Positions 10,759 to 20,053 of a stretch of DNA of 64,000 nt are shown in pieces. The DNA lies in the NCBI RefSeq assembly GCF_037076465.1, contig NZ_AP028908.1, forward strand, positions 992,001 to 1,056,000. Reading direction: 5' to 3'. Position 1 is the first letter of the stretch, and every line of letters begins with the position of its first letter. The stretch is from Pectobacterium araliae (GTDB lineage: Bacteria > Pseudomonadota > Gammaproteobacteria > Enterobacterales > Enterobacteriaceae). Both the position numbers and the translations under genes were made by a program. A model generated the notes under the pieces. That model was not told where the DNA came from, searched no databases, and saw nothing but the letters and a program-made list of their open reading frames with translations.

Positions 10759-12614
10759 TTGCGTTACTTGAAACGGCACTGGCACGGCGGTTGCTGCGCT
10801 CGCTGGATGTTCAGTTCGCCAGAATGCTGGCGGATGAGACGCAGCCCGATCTGCTGTTGGCTGCCGCCTGCCTGAGTGCGCACTCGGGGGCGGGGCATGT
10901 GTGTTTACCGCTGGAGAACTTGCAGGCGCAGATGCTGTTTGACGGCCGTGAGCCCGAACTGGCGCAGCAGTTGCTTGTGGGGACAGGGATAAAAACGGTT
11001 GTCGCCTGGCAGCAGCGCTTACTGGCGTCCGATGCCGTCAGCGACGGTAGCAAACCGACGCCGCTGGTGCTGCAAGGCGAAAAGCTGTATTTACAGCGTA
11101 GTTGGCAGAGTGAAGGCCGTGTGGCGCAGTTTATTGCCAGCGAGCGCGATACGATCTCCGTCGATGAACCTGCAATTCGGGCGGTTTTGGATCGGCTGTT
11201 TCCTGACTCGGACGAAGAGATTAACTGGCAGAAGGTGGCCGCGGCTGTCGCGTTGACGCGCCGCATTGCGGTTATTTCTGGCGGACCAGGGACGGGGAAA
11301 ACGACGACGGTTGCCAAGCTGTTGGCGGCGCTGATTGAGCTGAATACGGGAGACGCGTTACGTATTCAATTGGCTGCGCCGACCGGAAAGGCGGCAGCAC
11401 GGCTAACAGAGTCGCTGGGGCTGGCACTGCATCGTCTGGCGGTAGATCCACAACAGCGGGAGGCGTTTCCAAAAGAAGCGACAACACTGCATCGGCTTTT
11501 AGGCGCGGTGACGGATAGCCAGCGCTTGCGTCACCATCAGGGAAATCCGCTGCATCTGGATGTGCTGATTGTGGATGAGGCGTCGATGGTCGATCTGCCG
11601 ATGATGGCGAATGTGATTGCTGCGCTTCCGCCACACGCCAGAATTATCTTTCTGGGCGACCGTGATCAACTGGCGTCCGTCGAGGCGGGAGCAGTATTGG
11701 GCGATATCTGCCGTTTTGCCGAGGCTGGCTATAGTCGTGCGCGAGCGCAACAGTTGCAACGCCTGACAGGCTGTACGCTGGATGAAAGTGGTCCTGAAGG
11801 GCTGATGACGGTCGGTGACAGTATCTGCCTGTTACGCCGGAGCTACCGTTTCGATCCGCATTCTGGTATCGGGCAACTGGCGCTCGCGGTGAACGGTGGC
11901 GATGATGCTCGCGTGCGTGCGGTGCTGAACGGCGAGTTTGCCGATATAACCTGTAGTGCATTAGCCGAGGCTGAAGAGTATCAGGCCATGTTGGCGCAGT
12001 GTGTCGAAGGATATCGTGATTATCTACGGCTTATCGCCTCAGGTGCGACACCGGATGTGGTTTTGCTTGCTTTCCAACGTTATCGCCAGCTGTGCGCGTT
12101 GCGCGAAGGGCCGTTTGGTGTAGCAGGTCTGAATCAGCGCATCGAGCAGGCTTTGCATCAGGTAGGGCTGATTCAGCGCAGTCGTAATCCGCTTAACCGC
12201 TGGTATCCCGGCCGACCGGTCATGATTGAACGCAATGATGCTGCATTAGGTTTGTTCAATGGTGATATCGGTATTGCCATGATGGGGGAAAATGAGGAAC
12301 TGCGCGTATTTTTCCCCTTGCCGAATGGCGAAACCAAAGACGTTACGCCAAGTCGCCTGCCGCCGCATGACACGGCCTATGCGATGACGGTGCATAAATC
12401 GCAGGGATCGGAGTTCGATCATATTGCGCTAGTACTGCCGAACCACTATTTGCCCGTGCTGACGCGAGAGTTGGTGTATACCGCCATCACGCGTGCGCGC
12501 CAGCGTTTGTCACTCTATACCGATGTCCGCATTCTCTGTCGGGCGGTGAAAACGCCAACGCAGCGCTATAGCGGCCTGGAAGAGAGAATTAGCGCACTAA
12601 TGGTGCGTCCTTGA
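10755..12614 (+). CDS. recD: Exodeoxyribonuclease V (RecBCD) subunit alpha RecD
   Basis: 619 residues, a superfamily 1B 5'-3' helicase and the faster motor of RecBCD. Walker A is [11 protein letters not shown] with Lys182 (Lys177 in E. coli). [12 protein letters not shown] is motif II, and the C-terminal [14 protein letters not shown] and [14 protein letters not shown] are helicase motifs V and VI. The start codon overlaps the recB stop (ATGA, 10755-10758). The gene is followed after 13 bp by a convergent regulator gene instead of argA, so it borders an accessory insertion. Confidence 0.98.
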   Translation: MIALLETALARRLLRSLDVQFARMLADETQPDLLLAAACLSAHSGAGHVCLPLENLQAQMLFDGREPELAQQLLVGTGIKTVVAWQQRLLASDAVSDGSKPTPLVLQGEKLYLQRSWQSEGRVAQFIASERDTISVDEPAIRAVLDRLFPDSDEEINWQKVAAAVALTRRIAVISGGPGTGKTTTVAKLLAALIELNTGDALRIQLAAPTGKAAARLTESLGLALHRLAVDPQQREAFPKEATTLHRLLGAVTDSQRLRHHQGNPLHLDVLIVDEASMVDLPMMANVIAALPPHARIIFLGDRDQLASVEAGAVLGDICRFAEAGYSRARAQQLQRLTGCTLDESGPEGLMTVGDSICLLRRSYRFDPHSGIGQLALAVNGGDDARVRAVLNGEFADITCSALAEAEEYQAMLAQCVEGYRDYLRLIASGATPDVVLLAFQRYRQLCALREGPFGVAGLNQRIEQALHQVGLIQRSRNPLNRWYPGRPVMIERNDAALGLFNGDIGIAMMGENEELRVFFPLPNGETKDVTPSRLPPHDTAYAMTVHKSQGSEFDHIALVLPNHYLPVLTRELVYTAITRARQRLSLYTDVRILCRAVKTPTQRYSGLEERISALMVRP

Positions 12615-12627
12615 TAGCGTTCTAACG

Positions 12628-13650
12628 TCAGGCGGATTCACGCTCAATCAGCGAAAAACCGATATCCATGATGGGGAAAGGGACGTCTTTCCCCTCAATT
12701 TTTTCTGCCAACATGGCTGCTGCGTCGGTGCCGATCTTCCAGCGATCGATCCTGACTGTAGTTATACTCGGTGTGTTGTGGGCGGCGAAATCAAGATCGC
12801 CAAATCCCATCACGGCCAGTTTCTTCGGCACCGCTAATCCTCTGGAGGCTGCTTCGATCATTACACCTTGCGCCAGCGTATCGGAACTGCAAATGATGAC
12901 ATCAAAAGTCTCACTATCGGCCAGAAGTTCGCTTAGCCCCTGCCGCCCTAGCGCCAGCGTGGCGGGCCACGGGGCAATAGCTTCACGCACGTAAGTTCCC
13001 AGCTGTTTTTGTATCACGTCATAAATGCCTTTCTTACGCAGCCCGGCACGCGCGTCTTCGGTCCAGACAAGGCCAAAGCGCGAATGTCCTTTACCCAGCA
13101 AATAGTGTCCAATGGCGTTCCCGATGCTTTCATGGGAAAAACCGACCAGCATATCGAGCGGCGTTGGGGTGAGATCCCAGATTTCGACAACGGGGATCGT
13201 GGCGTTGAGCAGGAGACGTTTGAGTTCGGGCGTATGGTGGATGCCAGTGAGGACGATGCCGTCAGGACGACGAGAAAGCAGGGTGGCGACAATCTCTGCC
13301 TCGGATTCATTGGTATAGCCAGCGACGCAAAGCAGCATGTGGTAACCGCGTGCGGCTAGCTCATCGCTGATCGCCTGAACGGTATCAACGAACATATTGT
13401 TATTGATTTGTGGTACGACGACGGCAATCAGCCTGCTGCGCCGGGAGGCGAGCCCGCCAGCTAACATATTGGGGATATAACCCGTGGCGCGGACCGCTTC
13501 CATCACCTTGTTCACAGTTTCCGCGCGAACAATTTTCGGGTTGTTCAACGCACGGCTGACTGTCATGGGCGAAATGCCTGCGGCACGCGCGACATCTTCA
13601 AGCGTGGGCGCGCGCGGCGGCATGCTGCTGGCGTTTTTATCGCGTTTCAA
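12628..13650 (-). CDS. LacI/GntR-family transcriptional repressor
   Basis: 340 residues. The N-terminal helix-turn-helix and hinge helix (PTLEDVARAAGISPMTVSRALNNP, then GYIPNMLAGGLASRRS) are classic LacI family. The rest is a periplasmic-binding-protein-like sensor domain starting at SRLIAVVVPQINNNMF. It resembles the GntR branch that senses gluconate-type sugar acids, which suits the divergent neighbour, an acid-sugar dehydratase. A perfect CpG-centred palindrome in the shared upstream region (13827-13840) is the likely operator. The effector is not known. An aldarate (galactarate or L-talarate) or its catabolite is the obvious guess from context. Confidence 0.9.
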   Translation of the reverse strand: MKRDKNASSMPPRAPTLEDVARAAGISPMTVSRALNNPKIVRAETVNKVMEAVRATGYIPNMLAGGLASRRSRLIAVVVPQINNNMFVDTVQAISDELAARGYHMLLCVAGYTNESEAEIVATLLSRRPDGIVLTGIHHTPELKRLLLNATIPVVEIWDLTPTPLDMLVGFSHESIGNAIGHYLLGKGHSRFGLVWTEDARAGLRKKGIYDVIQKQLGTYVREAIAPWPATLALGRQGLSELLADSETFDVIICSSDTLAQGVMIEAASRGLAVPKKLAVMGFGDLDFAAHNTPSITTVRIDRWKIGTDAAAMLAEKIEGKDVPFPIMDIGFSLIERESA

Positions 13651-13974
13651 TCACGGGTTCCCTTCTGAGGCTGCGCGCACATTTACATGTCGCTGGATTA
13701 TCGTTGATGGCACATCGGTTTACCAGTCGCCTGTGTTTCTACAACCTGCCGAATTGTCTCGTTTTTTCCGGCTGGCTCCGGAACTGGCTAGGCTGTATTT
13801 CTGCGGTATACTCTTACCTTTTGTGGTGATTGCGCAATCATTAATTCTGTCTCTCGATGAACGATTTTATCGTGTTAATGATTATTGTGTGATCTGTGTT
13901 GCATTTTTTTCTTAGTTTATCGCTATCTTCCTTCTGTTTATGAATGTTAACGCAATCATTTTACGGGGTGAGAC
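13651..13974. promoter_or_regulatory. Divergent regulatory region with candidate LacI-family operators
   Basis: This 324-bp gap separates the repressor gene (leftward) from the dehydratase gene (rightward). It contains a perfect 14-bp palindrome, TGATTGCGCAATCA, at 13827-13840, centred on CpG like many LacI/GntR operators. A second, degenerate copy, TGTTAACGCAATCA, lies at 13945-13958, 17 bp before the dehydratase ATG. The centres are 118 bp apart. I saw no convincing sigma-70 promoter with proper spacing and no small gene; the open frame across 13484-13915 is chance coding antisense to the repressor 5' end. Confidence 0.6.
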
Positions 13975-15171
13975 ATGACCAACAGTGCAAATTCAGCGGC
14001 GGTTAGCTATGCAAAAGTCACGAACGTCAGAACGGCTGCCGAGTCGGGCGATCGAATTGAATGGGTAAAACTCTCTCTGGCGTTTTTGCCGCTGGCAACG
14101 CCGGTTAGCGATGCGAAAGTATTGACCGGAAGGCAGAAACCGCTGACCGAAGTCGCCATTATTTTTGCCGAAATCCGCAGTCGTGATGGGTTTGAAGGGG
14201 TGGGGTTCAGCTACTCCAAGCGGGCGGGTGGACAGGGCATTTATGCCCATGCCAAAGAGATTGCCGATAACCTGCTGGGCGAAGATCCGAACGATATCGA
14301 TAAGATCTATACCAAGCTGCTGTGGGCTGGTGCATCGGTTGGCCGCAGTGGAATGGCGGTGCAGGCCATTTCTCCGCTCGATATTGCACTGTGGGATATG
14401 AAAGCCAAGCGTGCGGGTCTGCCTCTGTCTAAGCTGTTGGGTTCACACCGTGATTCTGTGCAGTGTTACAACACCTCTGGCGGCTTCCTGCATACGCCAT
14501 TGGATCAGGTATTAAAAAATGTCGTGATCTCCCGTGAAAGCGGTATCGGCGGGATCAAACTGAAAGTCGGGCAGCCGAATACGGCGGAGGATATCCGTCG
14601 TCTCACGACGGTGCGCGAAGCATTGGGAGATGACTTCCCGCTGATGGTGGATGCCAATCAGCAGTGGGATCGCGAAACGGCGATTCGGATGGGCAGAAAG
14701 ATGGAAGCCTTTAACCTGATCTGGATTGAAGAGCCGCTGGATGCCTACGATGTGGAAGGCCACGCGGCGCTGACGGCCGCGCTGGATACGCCGATTGCCA
14801 CTGGCGAGATGCTGACCAGTTTCCGCGAGCATGAACAGCTTATCCTCGGGAACGCCAGTGATTTTGTTCAGCCGGATGCGCCGCGTGTGGGCGGGATTTC
14901 GCCTTTCCTGAAAATTATGGATTTGGCCGCGAAGCACGGTCGTAAATTGGCACCGCATTTTGCGATGGAAGTGCATTTGCATCTGGCGGCGGCCTATCCG
15001 ATTGAACCCTGGCTGGAACATTTCGAGTGGCTGAATCCACTGTTCAACGAGCAGCTAGAGTTGCGCGATGGGCGCATGTGGGTATCCGATCGTCTGGGGC
15101 TAGGGTTTACTCTGAGTGAACAGGCAAGGAAGTGGACAACATTAAGCTGTGAGTTTGGCAAGCAGCCATAA
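13975..15171 (+). CDS. L-talarate/galactarate dehydratase (enolase superfamily)
   Basis: 398 residues, very close to the characterised Salmonella L-talarate/galactarate dehydratase as I recall it. The enzyme dehydrates galactarate or L-talarate to 5-keto-4-deoxy-D-glucarate. The mandelate-racemase subgroup active site is complete: KLK with Lys195 and Lys197, metal ligands Asp226, Glu252 and Glu278, and the catalytic His328 (KLAPHFAMEVH). GGGGTG at 13964-13969 serves as the ribosome binding site. No transporter or aldolase gene is adjacent, so the product must feed enzymes encoded elsewhere. The divergent LacI-family gene is its probable regulator. The pair interrupts the recD-argA synteny seen in E. 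coli. Confidence 0.92.
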   Translation: MTNSANSAAVSYAKVTNVRTAAESGDRIEWVKLSLAFLPLATPVSDAKVLTGRQKPLTEVAIIFAEIRSRDGFEGVGFSYSKRAGGQGIYAHAKEIADNLLGEDPNDIDKIYTKLLWAGASVGRSGMAVQAISPLDIALWDMKAKRAGLPLSKLLGSHRDSVQCYNTSGGFLHTPLDQVLKNVVISRESGIGGIKLKVGQPNTAEDIRRLTTVREALGDDFPLMVDANQQWDRETAIRMGRKMEAFNLIWIEEPLDAYDVEGHAALTAALDTPIATGEMLTSFREHEQLILGNASDFVQPDAPRVGGISPFLKIMDLAAKHGRKLAPHFAMEVHLHLAAAYPIEPWLEHFEWLNPLFNEQLELRDGRMWVSDRLGLGFTLSEQARKWTTLSCEFGKQP

Positions 15172-15185
15172 GCGGATGAAAGATT

Positions 15186-15209
15186 GTGGCCGACTTTACG
15201 GTCGGCCAC
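15186..15209. terminator. Hairpin between convergent genes
   Basis: Perfect 9-bp stem, GTGGCCGAC (15186-15194) with GTCGGCCAC (15201-15209), and a 6-base loop, placed between the ends of the dehydratase and argA. No strong T tract follows on either strand, so its efficiency as an intrinsic terminator is doubtful. Confidence 0.5.
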
Positions 15210-15234
15210 GAGAGGCGCTATTGAATGAAATAAT

Positions 15235-16560
15235 TCAGAGATCCAGTACCAAAATCTTTGAGCGACGCTGGTAGTTGTACAGCGCCTGTTTTTTCTTCGG
15301 CAGCATTTCCACTTCAGCGGGTAAAAAGCCGCGTTCCTGGAACCAGTGAATGCTGTGCGTCGTCAGCACGAACAGCTTTTGCAGACCCTGCTGGCGTGCC
15401 TGAGCGGCAACGCGCTGTAACAGCATATCGCCGCGTGATGAGCTGCGGTAATCCGGGTGAACCGCGACGCAGGCCATTTCGCCGATGCTTTCTTCCGGGA
15501 ACGGGTAAAGCGCGGCACAGGCGATGGTCAGGTTATCGCGTGCGACAACGGTGAATTTGTCGATCTCCATTTCCAACTGCTCGCGCGAGCGTCTAACCAG
15601 AATACCTTGTTCTTCCAGCGGACGGATCAACTCCAGAATGCCGCCGATGTCATTGATGGTCGCACGGCGAACCTGCTCGGCGCTTTCCATCACGATCTGC
15701 GTGCCGATGCCATCGCGCGAGAACAGTTCCTGCAACAGCGCACCGTCGTCCTGATAGCTGATAAGATGGCTGCGACGCACGCCGCTACGGCAGGCTTTGA
15801 CCGCGCCGCGCAGGAATCGGACTGTACCTGAATGGTAATCGCCAGCCTGTTCCAGTGCATCAATACGCTGCTGCGCATCGTCTGGGAACAGTTCAGAGAT
15901 GATGCGACCTTCTTCGTTGGTGACGCCCTGTGACGAGCAGAAACCGATCATCTTCTCTGCTTTCAGCTTAATCGCTAACTGGGTCGCGACCTCTTCCGAG
16001 GTTAAGTTGAAGCTTTCACCGGTGACGGAAACTGCAACCGGACCGAGCAGCACAATCGCACCGCTATTTAACTGGCGATGAACCGCCTCTTCATCAATGC
16101 GACGAATACGGCCACTATGGCAGTAGTCCACACCGTCATCCACGCCAAGCGGCTGCGCGATAATAAAATTACCGCTGACGACGTTAATATGGGCACCTTG
16201 CAGCGGCGTGTTGTTCAGGCTCATCGACAGCCGAGCGGTGATATCCAGTTGCAGCATACCCGCGGCTTGTTTGACCAGCTCCAGCGTGGCGCTGTCGGTG
16301 ATACGGGTATTTTTATGGTAGTGGGGCTCGTAGTGGTGTGTTGTCAGGTTGGCATCGATCTGGGGACGGGCGCCATAAACCACCACCAGCTTGATTCCCA
16401 GACTGTGTAGCAGCCCGATATCATTTACGATGCTAGAGAAGTTGGCATGTTCAATGGCTTCGCCACCTAACATGATGACAAACGTTTTGCCCCGGTGGGC
16501 ATTGATATAGGGAACTGAATGGCGGAAGCCCTGAACCAGTTCTGTACTCCGTTCCTTCAC
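15235..16560 (-). CDS. argA: Amino-acid N-acetyltransferase (N-acetylglutamate synthase)
   Basis: First enzyme of arginine synthesis; it makes N-acetylglutamate from glutamate and acetyl-CoA in the cytoplasm and is feedback inhibited by arginine. The N-terminal half is an amino-acid-kinase-like domain ([15 protein letters not shown]); the C-terminal part from about residue 290 is a GNAT acetyltransferase ([19 protein letters not shown]). I start it at GTG 16560, giving 441 residues (443 in E. coli), because AGAGGG sits six bases upstream. The in-frame ATG at 16578 falls inside an ARG box. Regulation by ArgR is expected from the operator pair just upstream. Confidence 0.96.
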   Translation of the reverse strand: MKERSTELVQGFRHSVPYINAHRGKTFVIMLGGEAIEHANFSSIVNDIGLLHSLGIKLVVVYGARPQIDANLTTHHYEPHYHKNTRITDSATLELVKQAAGMLQLDITARLSMSLNNTPLQGAHINVVSGNFIIAQPLGVDDGVDYCHSGRIRRIDEEAVHRQLNSGAIVLLGPVAVSVTGESFNLTSEEVATQLAIKLKAEKMIGFCSSQGVTNEEGRIISELFPDDAQQRIDALEQAGDYHSGTVRFLRGAVKACRSGVRRSHLISYQDDGALLQELFSRDGIGTQIVMESAEQVRRATINDIGGILELIRPLEEQGILVRRSREQLEMEIDKFTVVARDNLTIACAALYPFPEESIGEMACVAVHPDYRSSSRGDMLLQRVAAQARQQGLQKLFVLTTHSIHWFQERGFLPAEVEMLPKKKQALYNYQRRSKILVLDL

Positions 16561-16571
16561 TGCGAACCCTC

Positions 16572-16610
16572 TTTGCATTTTTATTCGTAATTTCTGTATT
16601 TTTATTCTTT
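16572..16610 (-). promoter_or_regulatory. Tandem ARG boxes (ArgR operator) of argA
   Basis: Two 18-bp sites, 16572-16589 (core TGCATTTTTATTCG on the + strand) and 16593-16610 (core TGTATTTTTATTCT), match the ARG box pattern TGAAT-N4-ATTCA with few changes. They are separated by exactly 3 bp, the spacing known for paired ArgR boxes. They lie just upstream of the argA GTG and overlap the probable promoter -10 area. ArgR with arginine would be expected to repress argA here. Confidence 0.75.
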
Positions 16611-16836
16611 ATTTCATAAAAGGCAAGAGGAAGTATTCACCAGAAAAGTCAGGTTATACTTCAAATTTATGATATCCGCCTGTTATAAGGTTTGCAGATG
16701 ATTTTTGCATGACAGAGTGGAGCAGATTCGTTAAAGTTTTTGACAATTTTTACCTTTATTCATTTTTTAATGGCCTATCCAGTGCATTGGCAACACAACA
16801 ACGCAGGATAGCGCACAGCAATCAGATCGGAGTGGC

Positions 16837-18081
16837 ATGTCTCATTCGAATCATCATTTGACTCGACGGCGTCTATTACAAACCGCAGCAGCAACCTGGC
16901 TGTTAAGCGTAAGTGGTGTAGGGATAGCGGCGACGGCACAGGTCGTTGCCGTGCGCGTCTGGCCGTCCTCCGCCTATACCCGCGTCACGCTGGAATCCAA
17001 TCACCTGCTGAAATATAAACAGTTTAGTCTGAGTAATCCCGAACGTATCGTAGTGGACATCGAAAATGTTCATCTGAATAGCGTACTGAAGGAGATAGCC
17101 AGCCAATTTACGTCAGATAACGATCCGCTGATTAAAGAAGCGCGTATCGGTCAGTTTGATAAAACCACGGTGCGCTTGGTGTTGGAACTCAAACAGCAGG
17201 CGACGACCAAGGTCTTTACGCTGGGGCCGGTGGCCGAATTCAAGCACCGGCTGGTATTGGATTTGTATCCTGCGGCAGGGCGCTACGATAACGAAGACGA
17301 TCCGCTGCTGGCGCTGTTGGAAGATTATAACAAAGGCGAACTGGAGCGCACGCTGCCAGCAGAAGCGCCGAAAGCCGGAAAAGCGGGGCGCGATCGCCCG
17401 CTGATTATTATGCTCGATCCCGGTCACGGCGGTGAAGATCCCGGCGCGATTGGCAAAAATAAAACGCGCGAGAAAGACATCGTGCTACAAATTGCCCGTC
17501 GCCTGCGCAAGTTAATCGATAATGAATCCAACATGAAAGCGTATATGACGCGCAATGAAGATGTGTTCATTCCGCTACGTGTGCGCGTGGCAAAAGCGCG
17601 CAAGCAACGTGCCGATCTGTTCATTTCAATTCATGCGGATGCGTTTACCAATCGAGCGGCAAGAGGATCGTCGGTTTTTGCGCTCTCGAAGAAAGGGGCA
17701 ACCAGTACCGCGGCCAGATTTCTGGCAGAAACCCAGAACGAATCGGATTTGATCGGTGGCGTAAGCATGAGCGGCGATCGCTATTTAGATCACACTATGT
17801 TCGATCTGGTACAGACCGTGACGATTGGTGATAGTCTGAAGTTTGGTAAAGAGATCCTGACCCGGCTGGGTAGGGTGAATCGTCTGCATAAAAACAGCGT
17901 CGATCAGGCCGGATTTGCGGTACTGAAAGCGCCGGATATTCCGTCCGTTTTGGTTGAGACGGCATTTATCAGCAATCTGGAAGAAGAACGCAAGCTACGT
18001 ACCAGCCAGTTCCAGCAGCAGATTGCGGAATCCATTTTTGCAGGGATTAAAGCCTACTTTGCCAGCCAGGCTGAGCGGTAG
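16837..18081 (+). CDS. amiC: N-acetylmuramoyl-L-alanine amidase AmiC
   Basis: 414 residues. Periplasmic zinc amidase that splits septal peptidoglycan during daughter-cell separation, activated by NlpD. A Tat signal is visible (twin arginines in RRRLLQ at residues 10-15, then a weakly hydrophobic stretch). An AMIN septal-targeting domain follows at about 36-145, then an Amidase_3 domain from about 188. Zinc ligands are His197 in [11 protein letters not shown], Glu212 and His266 in [19 protein letters not shown] supplies the late catalytic Glu. A TTGACA at 16740-16745 may be a -35 element, but I found no good -10 partner. Confidence 0.96.
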   Translation: MSHSNHHLTRRRLLQTAAATWLLSVSGVGIAATAQVVAVRVWPSSAYTRVTLESNHLLKYKQFSLSNPERIVVDIENVHLNSVLKEIASQFTSDNDPLIKEARIGQFDKTTVRLVLELKQQATTKVFTLGPVAEFKHRLVLDLYPAAGRYDNEDDPLLALLEDYNKGELERTLPAEAPKAGKAGRDRPLIIMLDPGHGGEDPGAIGKNKTREKDIVLQIARRLRKLIDNESNMKAYMTRNEDVFIPLRVRVAKARKQRADLFISIHADAFTNRAARGSSVFALSKKGATSTAARFLAETQNESDLIGGVSMSGDRYLDHTMFDLVQTVTIGDSLKFGKEILTRLGRVNRLHKNSVDQAGFAVLKAPDIPSVLVETAFISNLEEERKLRTSQFQQQIAESIFAGIKAYFASQAER

Positions 18082-18182
18082 TTGATGCTGCACGGTGACC
18101 GCGTCTTGCTGGCGCGGTTCAGAAGGAATCACTAGGTCTGGGGCGTGGTGTCGGCATGGCAGAGATAATAGCTGACGCAGAA

Positions 18183-18210
18183 AACAAAAAAGCACCCGTT
18201 AAGGTGCTTT
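18183..18210 (-). terminator. Intrinsic terminator of the tRNA-fMet cluster
   Basis: Read leftward: stem AGCACC (18203-18208) with GGTGCT (18191-18196), six-base loop, then a run of T residues (A run on the + strand, 18183-18190). It lies about 20 bp past the last tRNA 3' end. Confidence 0.85.
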
Positions 18211-18227
18211 AGCGTTTAGGTCTTAGT

Positions 18228-18304
<77 letters not shown>

Positions 18305-18351
18305 TCCGTATGACTTATCTTCACTGCTTTTGATGGACGACTCACATCAAT

Positions 18352-18428
<77 letters not shown>

Positions 18429-18476
18429 TCCGTACTGACTTATCTTCACTATTTTTGATGGACGACTCACATCAAT

Positions 18477-18553
<77 letters not shown>

Positions 18554-18566
18554 TCCGTGGATGCGC

Positions 18567-18594
18567 ACTATACTCTCCATGAACATTGATGCAA
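18567..18594 (-). promoter_or_regulatory. Promoter of the tRNA-fMet cluster
   Basis: On the minus strand: -35 TTGCAT (18589-18594), 16-bp spacer, -10 TATAGT (18567-18572). A GC-rich discriminator (GCGCATCC) follows, typical of stringently controlled stable-RNA promoters. No competing promoter was seen close to the tRNAs. Confidence 0.85.
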
Positions 18595-18598
18595 CCTA

Positions 18599-18688
18599 TT
18601 TCTGTAAAAAGCGCGGCATTTGGCTATTAGGTGATTGATTTACCACCTAATGGGTCGTTTTGTGAGCGTAATAAGTCATTTACAGAAA
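18599..18688. repeat. Nested inverted repeats between tRNA promoter and mltA
   Basis: Outer arms TTTCTGTAAA (18599-18608) and TTTACAGAAA (18679-18688) are perfect inverted copies. Inside them ATTAGGTG (18626-18633) and CACCTAAT (18644-18651) form a second perfect pair. Together they could fold a 90-base cruciform or RNA. There is no T tract after the arms and no reading frame. It may be a small element, part of a leader or a degenerate repeat; the function is unknown. Confidence 0.5.
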
Positions 18689-18827
18689 ATAGCTGTTCGC
18701 GATGCGGTATGCCGACGGCGAACTATTCCCCCTTACCGCGTTGATTTATGCGCTATCCCATTCCTTTCTCAATAGGCGTTTGTTATCGTTCGACGGTAAA
18801 TTTTTGATGTAAAAAGCGAGCGCAAAA

Positions 18828-19958
18828 ATGAAGGGACGGTGGGGAAAATATGTGCTGACCGCAGTGGTCATTGCCATTTTGGCGGGGTGTCAATCCAGGC
18901 CAACCGATCGCGGGCAGCAATATAAAGATGGTCACCTCAACCAGCCTTTGGAATTGGTGAATGAACCGAATGCCAAAGGGAAACCGGTTAACGCGCGGGA
19001 TTTCATGACCCAGGTTGCGGAAATTCGGTCGGCATCACCGAATCTTTATGCGCGCAATAACACCATCTTTCAGGCGATAGAAAACTGGATGATGTCAGGG
19101 GCGGATACTCGCGAGCTGAGTAAATTTGGTCTGAATGCCTGGCAGATGGAAGGCGTTGATAACTTTGGTAACGTGCAGTTCACCGGTTACTACACGCCAG
19201 TATTGCAGGCGCGCTACACCCGCCAGGGAGAATTCCGCCATCCTTTATATGCGATGCCGTCGAAGGGTAAAAATAACCGTCGGTTGCCGGATCGTGCCGG
19301 CATTTATTCAGGCGCGCTGGATGAGCGACTGGTTCTCGCCTGGACTAACTCGCTGGTCGATAACTTCATGATGGAAGTGCAGGGCAGCGCCTATATTGAT
19401 TTTGGTGATGGACGCCCGTTGACGTTCTTCGGCTATGCGGGCAAAAACGGCCATGCCTATCGCAGTATTGGTAAGGTGTTGATCGATCGTGGTGAAGTGC
19501 CGCGTGAAGAAATGTCTATGCAGGCCATCCGCAAGTGGGCAGAACAGCATTCCGAATATGAAGTGCGTGAACTGTTTGAGCAGAATCCTTCCTTTGTGTT
19601 CTTTAAGCCAATGATGTCTGCGCCCGTCAAAGGGGCTAGCGCCGTGCCGCTGGTGGCGAAAGCCTCCGTCGCCTCTGACCGTTCGCTGATCCCAGCAGGC
19701 ACGGCTCTGTTAATGGAAGTACCGCTGCTGGATAACGTCGGCAAATTTACCGGTAAGTATGAAATGCGCCTGATGGTTGCGCTGGATGTCGGTGGCGCGA
19801 TTAAAGGCCAGCACTTCGATATGTATCAGGGCATTGGGCCGGATGCGGGACATTCAGCGGGGTTTTATAACCACTATGGCCGAGTCTGGGTGTTGAAGAA
19901 CGGGCAAAACAGTATGGCGAACGGTTCCGGCTCGCTGTTAGTGAGTAACCCACAGTAG
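18828..19958 (+). CDS. mltA: Membrane-bound lytic murein transglycosylase A
   Basis: 376-residue outer-membrane lipoprotein that cleaves peptidoglycan glycan strands, forming 1,6-anhydromuropeptides. The lipobox is LAGC with Cys21 as the lipidated residue. The MltA barrel domain starts around FTGYYTPVL (residues 118-126), and the C-terminal 3D domain carries LDVGGAIKGQHFD (about 319-331), where the family's catalytic Asp lies. The start at 18828 is preceded by AGCGAGCG, a weak ribosome site. It follows the tRNA cluster as in E. coli. Downstream, an accessory block replaces the usual direct link to tcdA/csdE/csdA. Confidence 0.96.
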   Translation: MKGRWGKYVLTAVVIAILAGCQSRPTDRGQQYKDGHLNQPLELVNEPNAKGKPVNARDFMTQVAEIRSASPNLYARNNTIFQAIENWMMSGADTRELSKFGLNAWQMEGVDNFGNVQFTGYYTPVLQARYTRQGEFRHPLYAMPSKGKNNRRLPDRAGIYSGALDERLVLAWTNSLVDNFMMEVQGSAYIDFGDGRPLTFFGYAGKNGHAYRSIGKVLIDRGEVPREEMSMQAIRKWAEQHSEYEVRELFEQNPSFVFFKPMMSAPVKGASAVPLVAKASVASDRSLIPAGTALLMEVPLLDNVGKFTGKYEMRLMVALDVGGAIKGQHFDMYQGIGPDAGHSAGFYNHYGRVWVLKNGQNSMANGSGSLLVSNPQ

Positions 19959-19976
19959 TTATCTCTTCGTTTAACC

Positions 19977-20013
19977 TCTCAGAAGTGGCTCAAGATTTAC
20001 GCCACTTCTGAGA
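19977..20013. terminator. Inverted repeat between convergent mltA and DapA-like gene
   Basis: Perfect 13-bp arms, TCTCAGAAGTGGC (19977-19989) and GCCACTTCTGAGA (20001-20013), with an 11-base loop. It is placed between the stops of convergent genes, so it probably terminates both transcripts. T tracts are short on both sides. Confidence 0.6.
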
Positions 20014-20053
20014 TAAAACTCTTGCGTTCCACACGCTACGTTCCAAAAAAGAA

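Noticed and set aside
13484..13915. 143-codon open frame between the LacI-family gene and the dehydratase
   Set aside because: Its first half is antisense to the repressor DNA-binding domain and the rest covers the control region; no homology and no ribosome site.
12628..15171. Mobile element or genomic island with boundaries
   Set aside because: No integrase, transposase, direct repeats or tRNA attachment site flank the pair; it is only an insertion relative to E. coli gene order.
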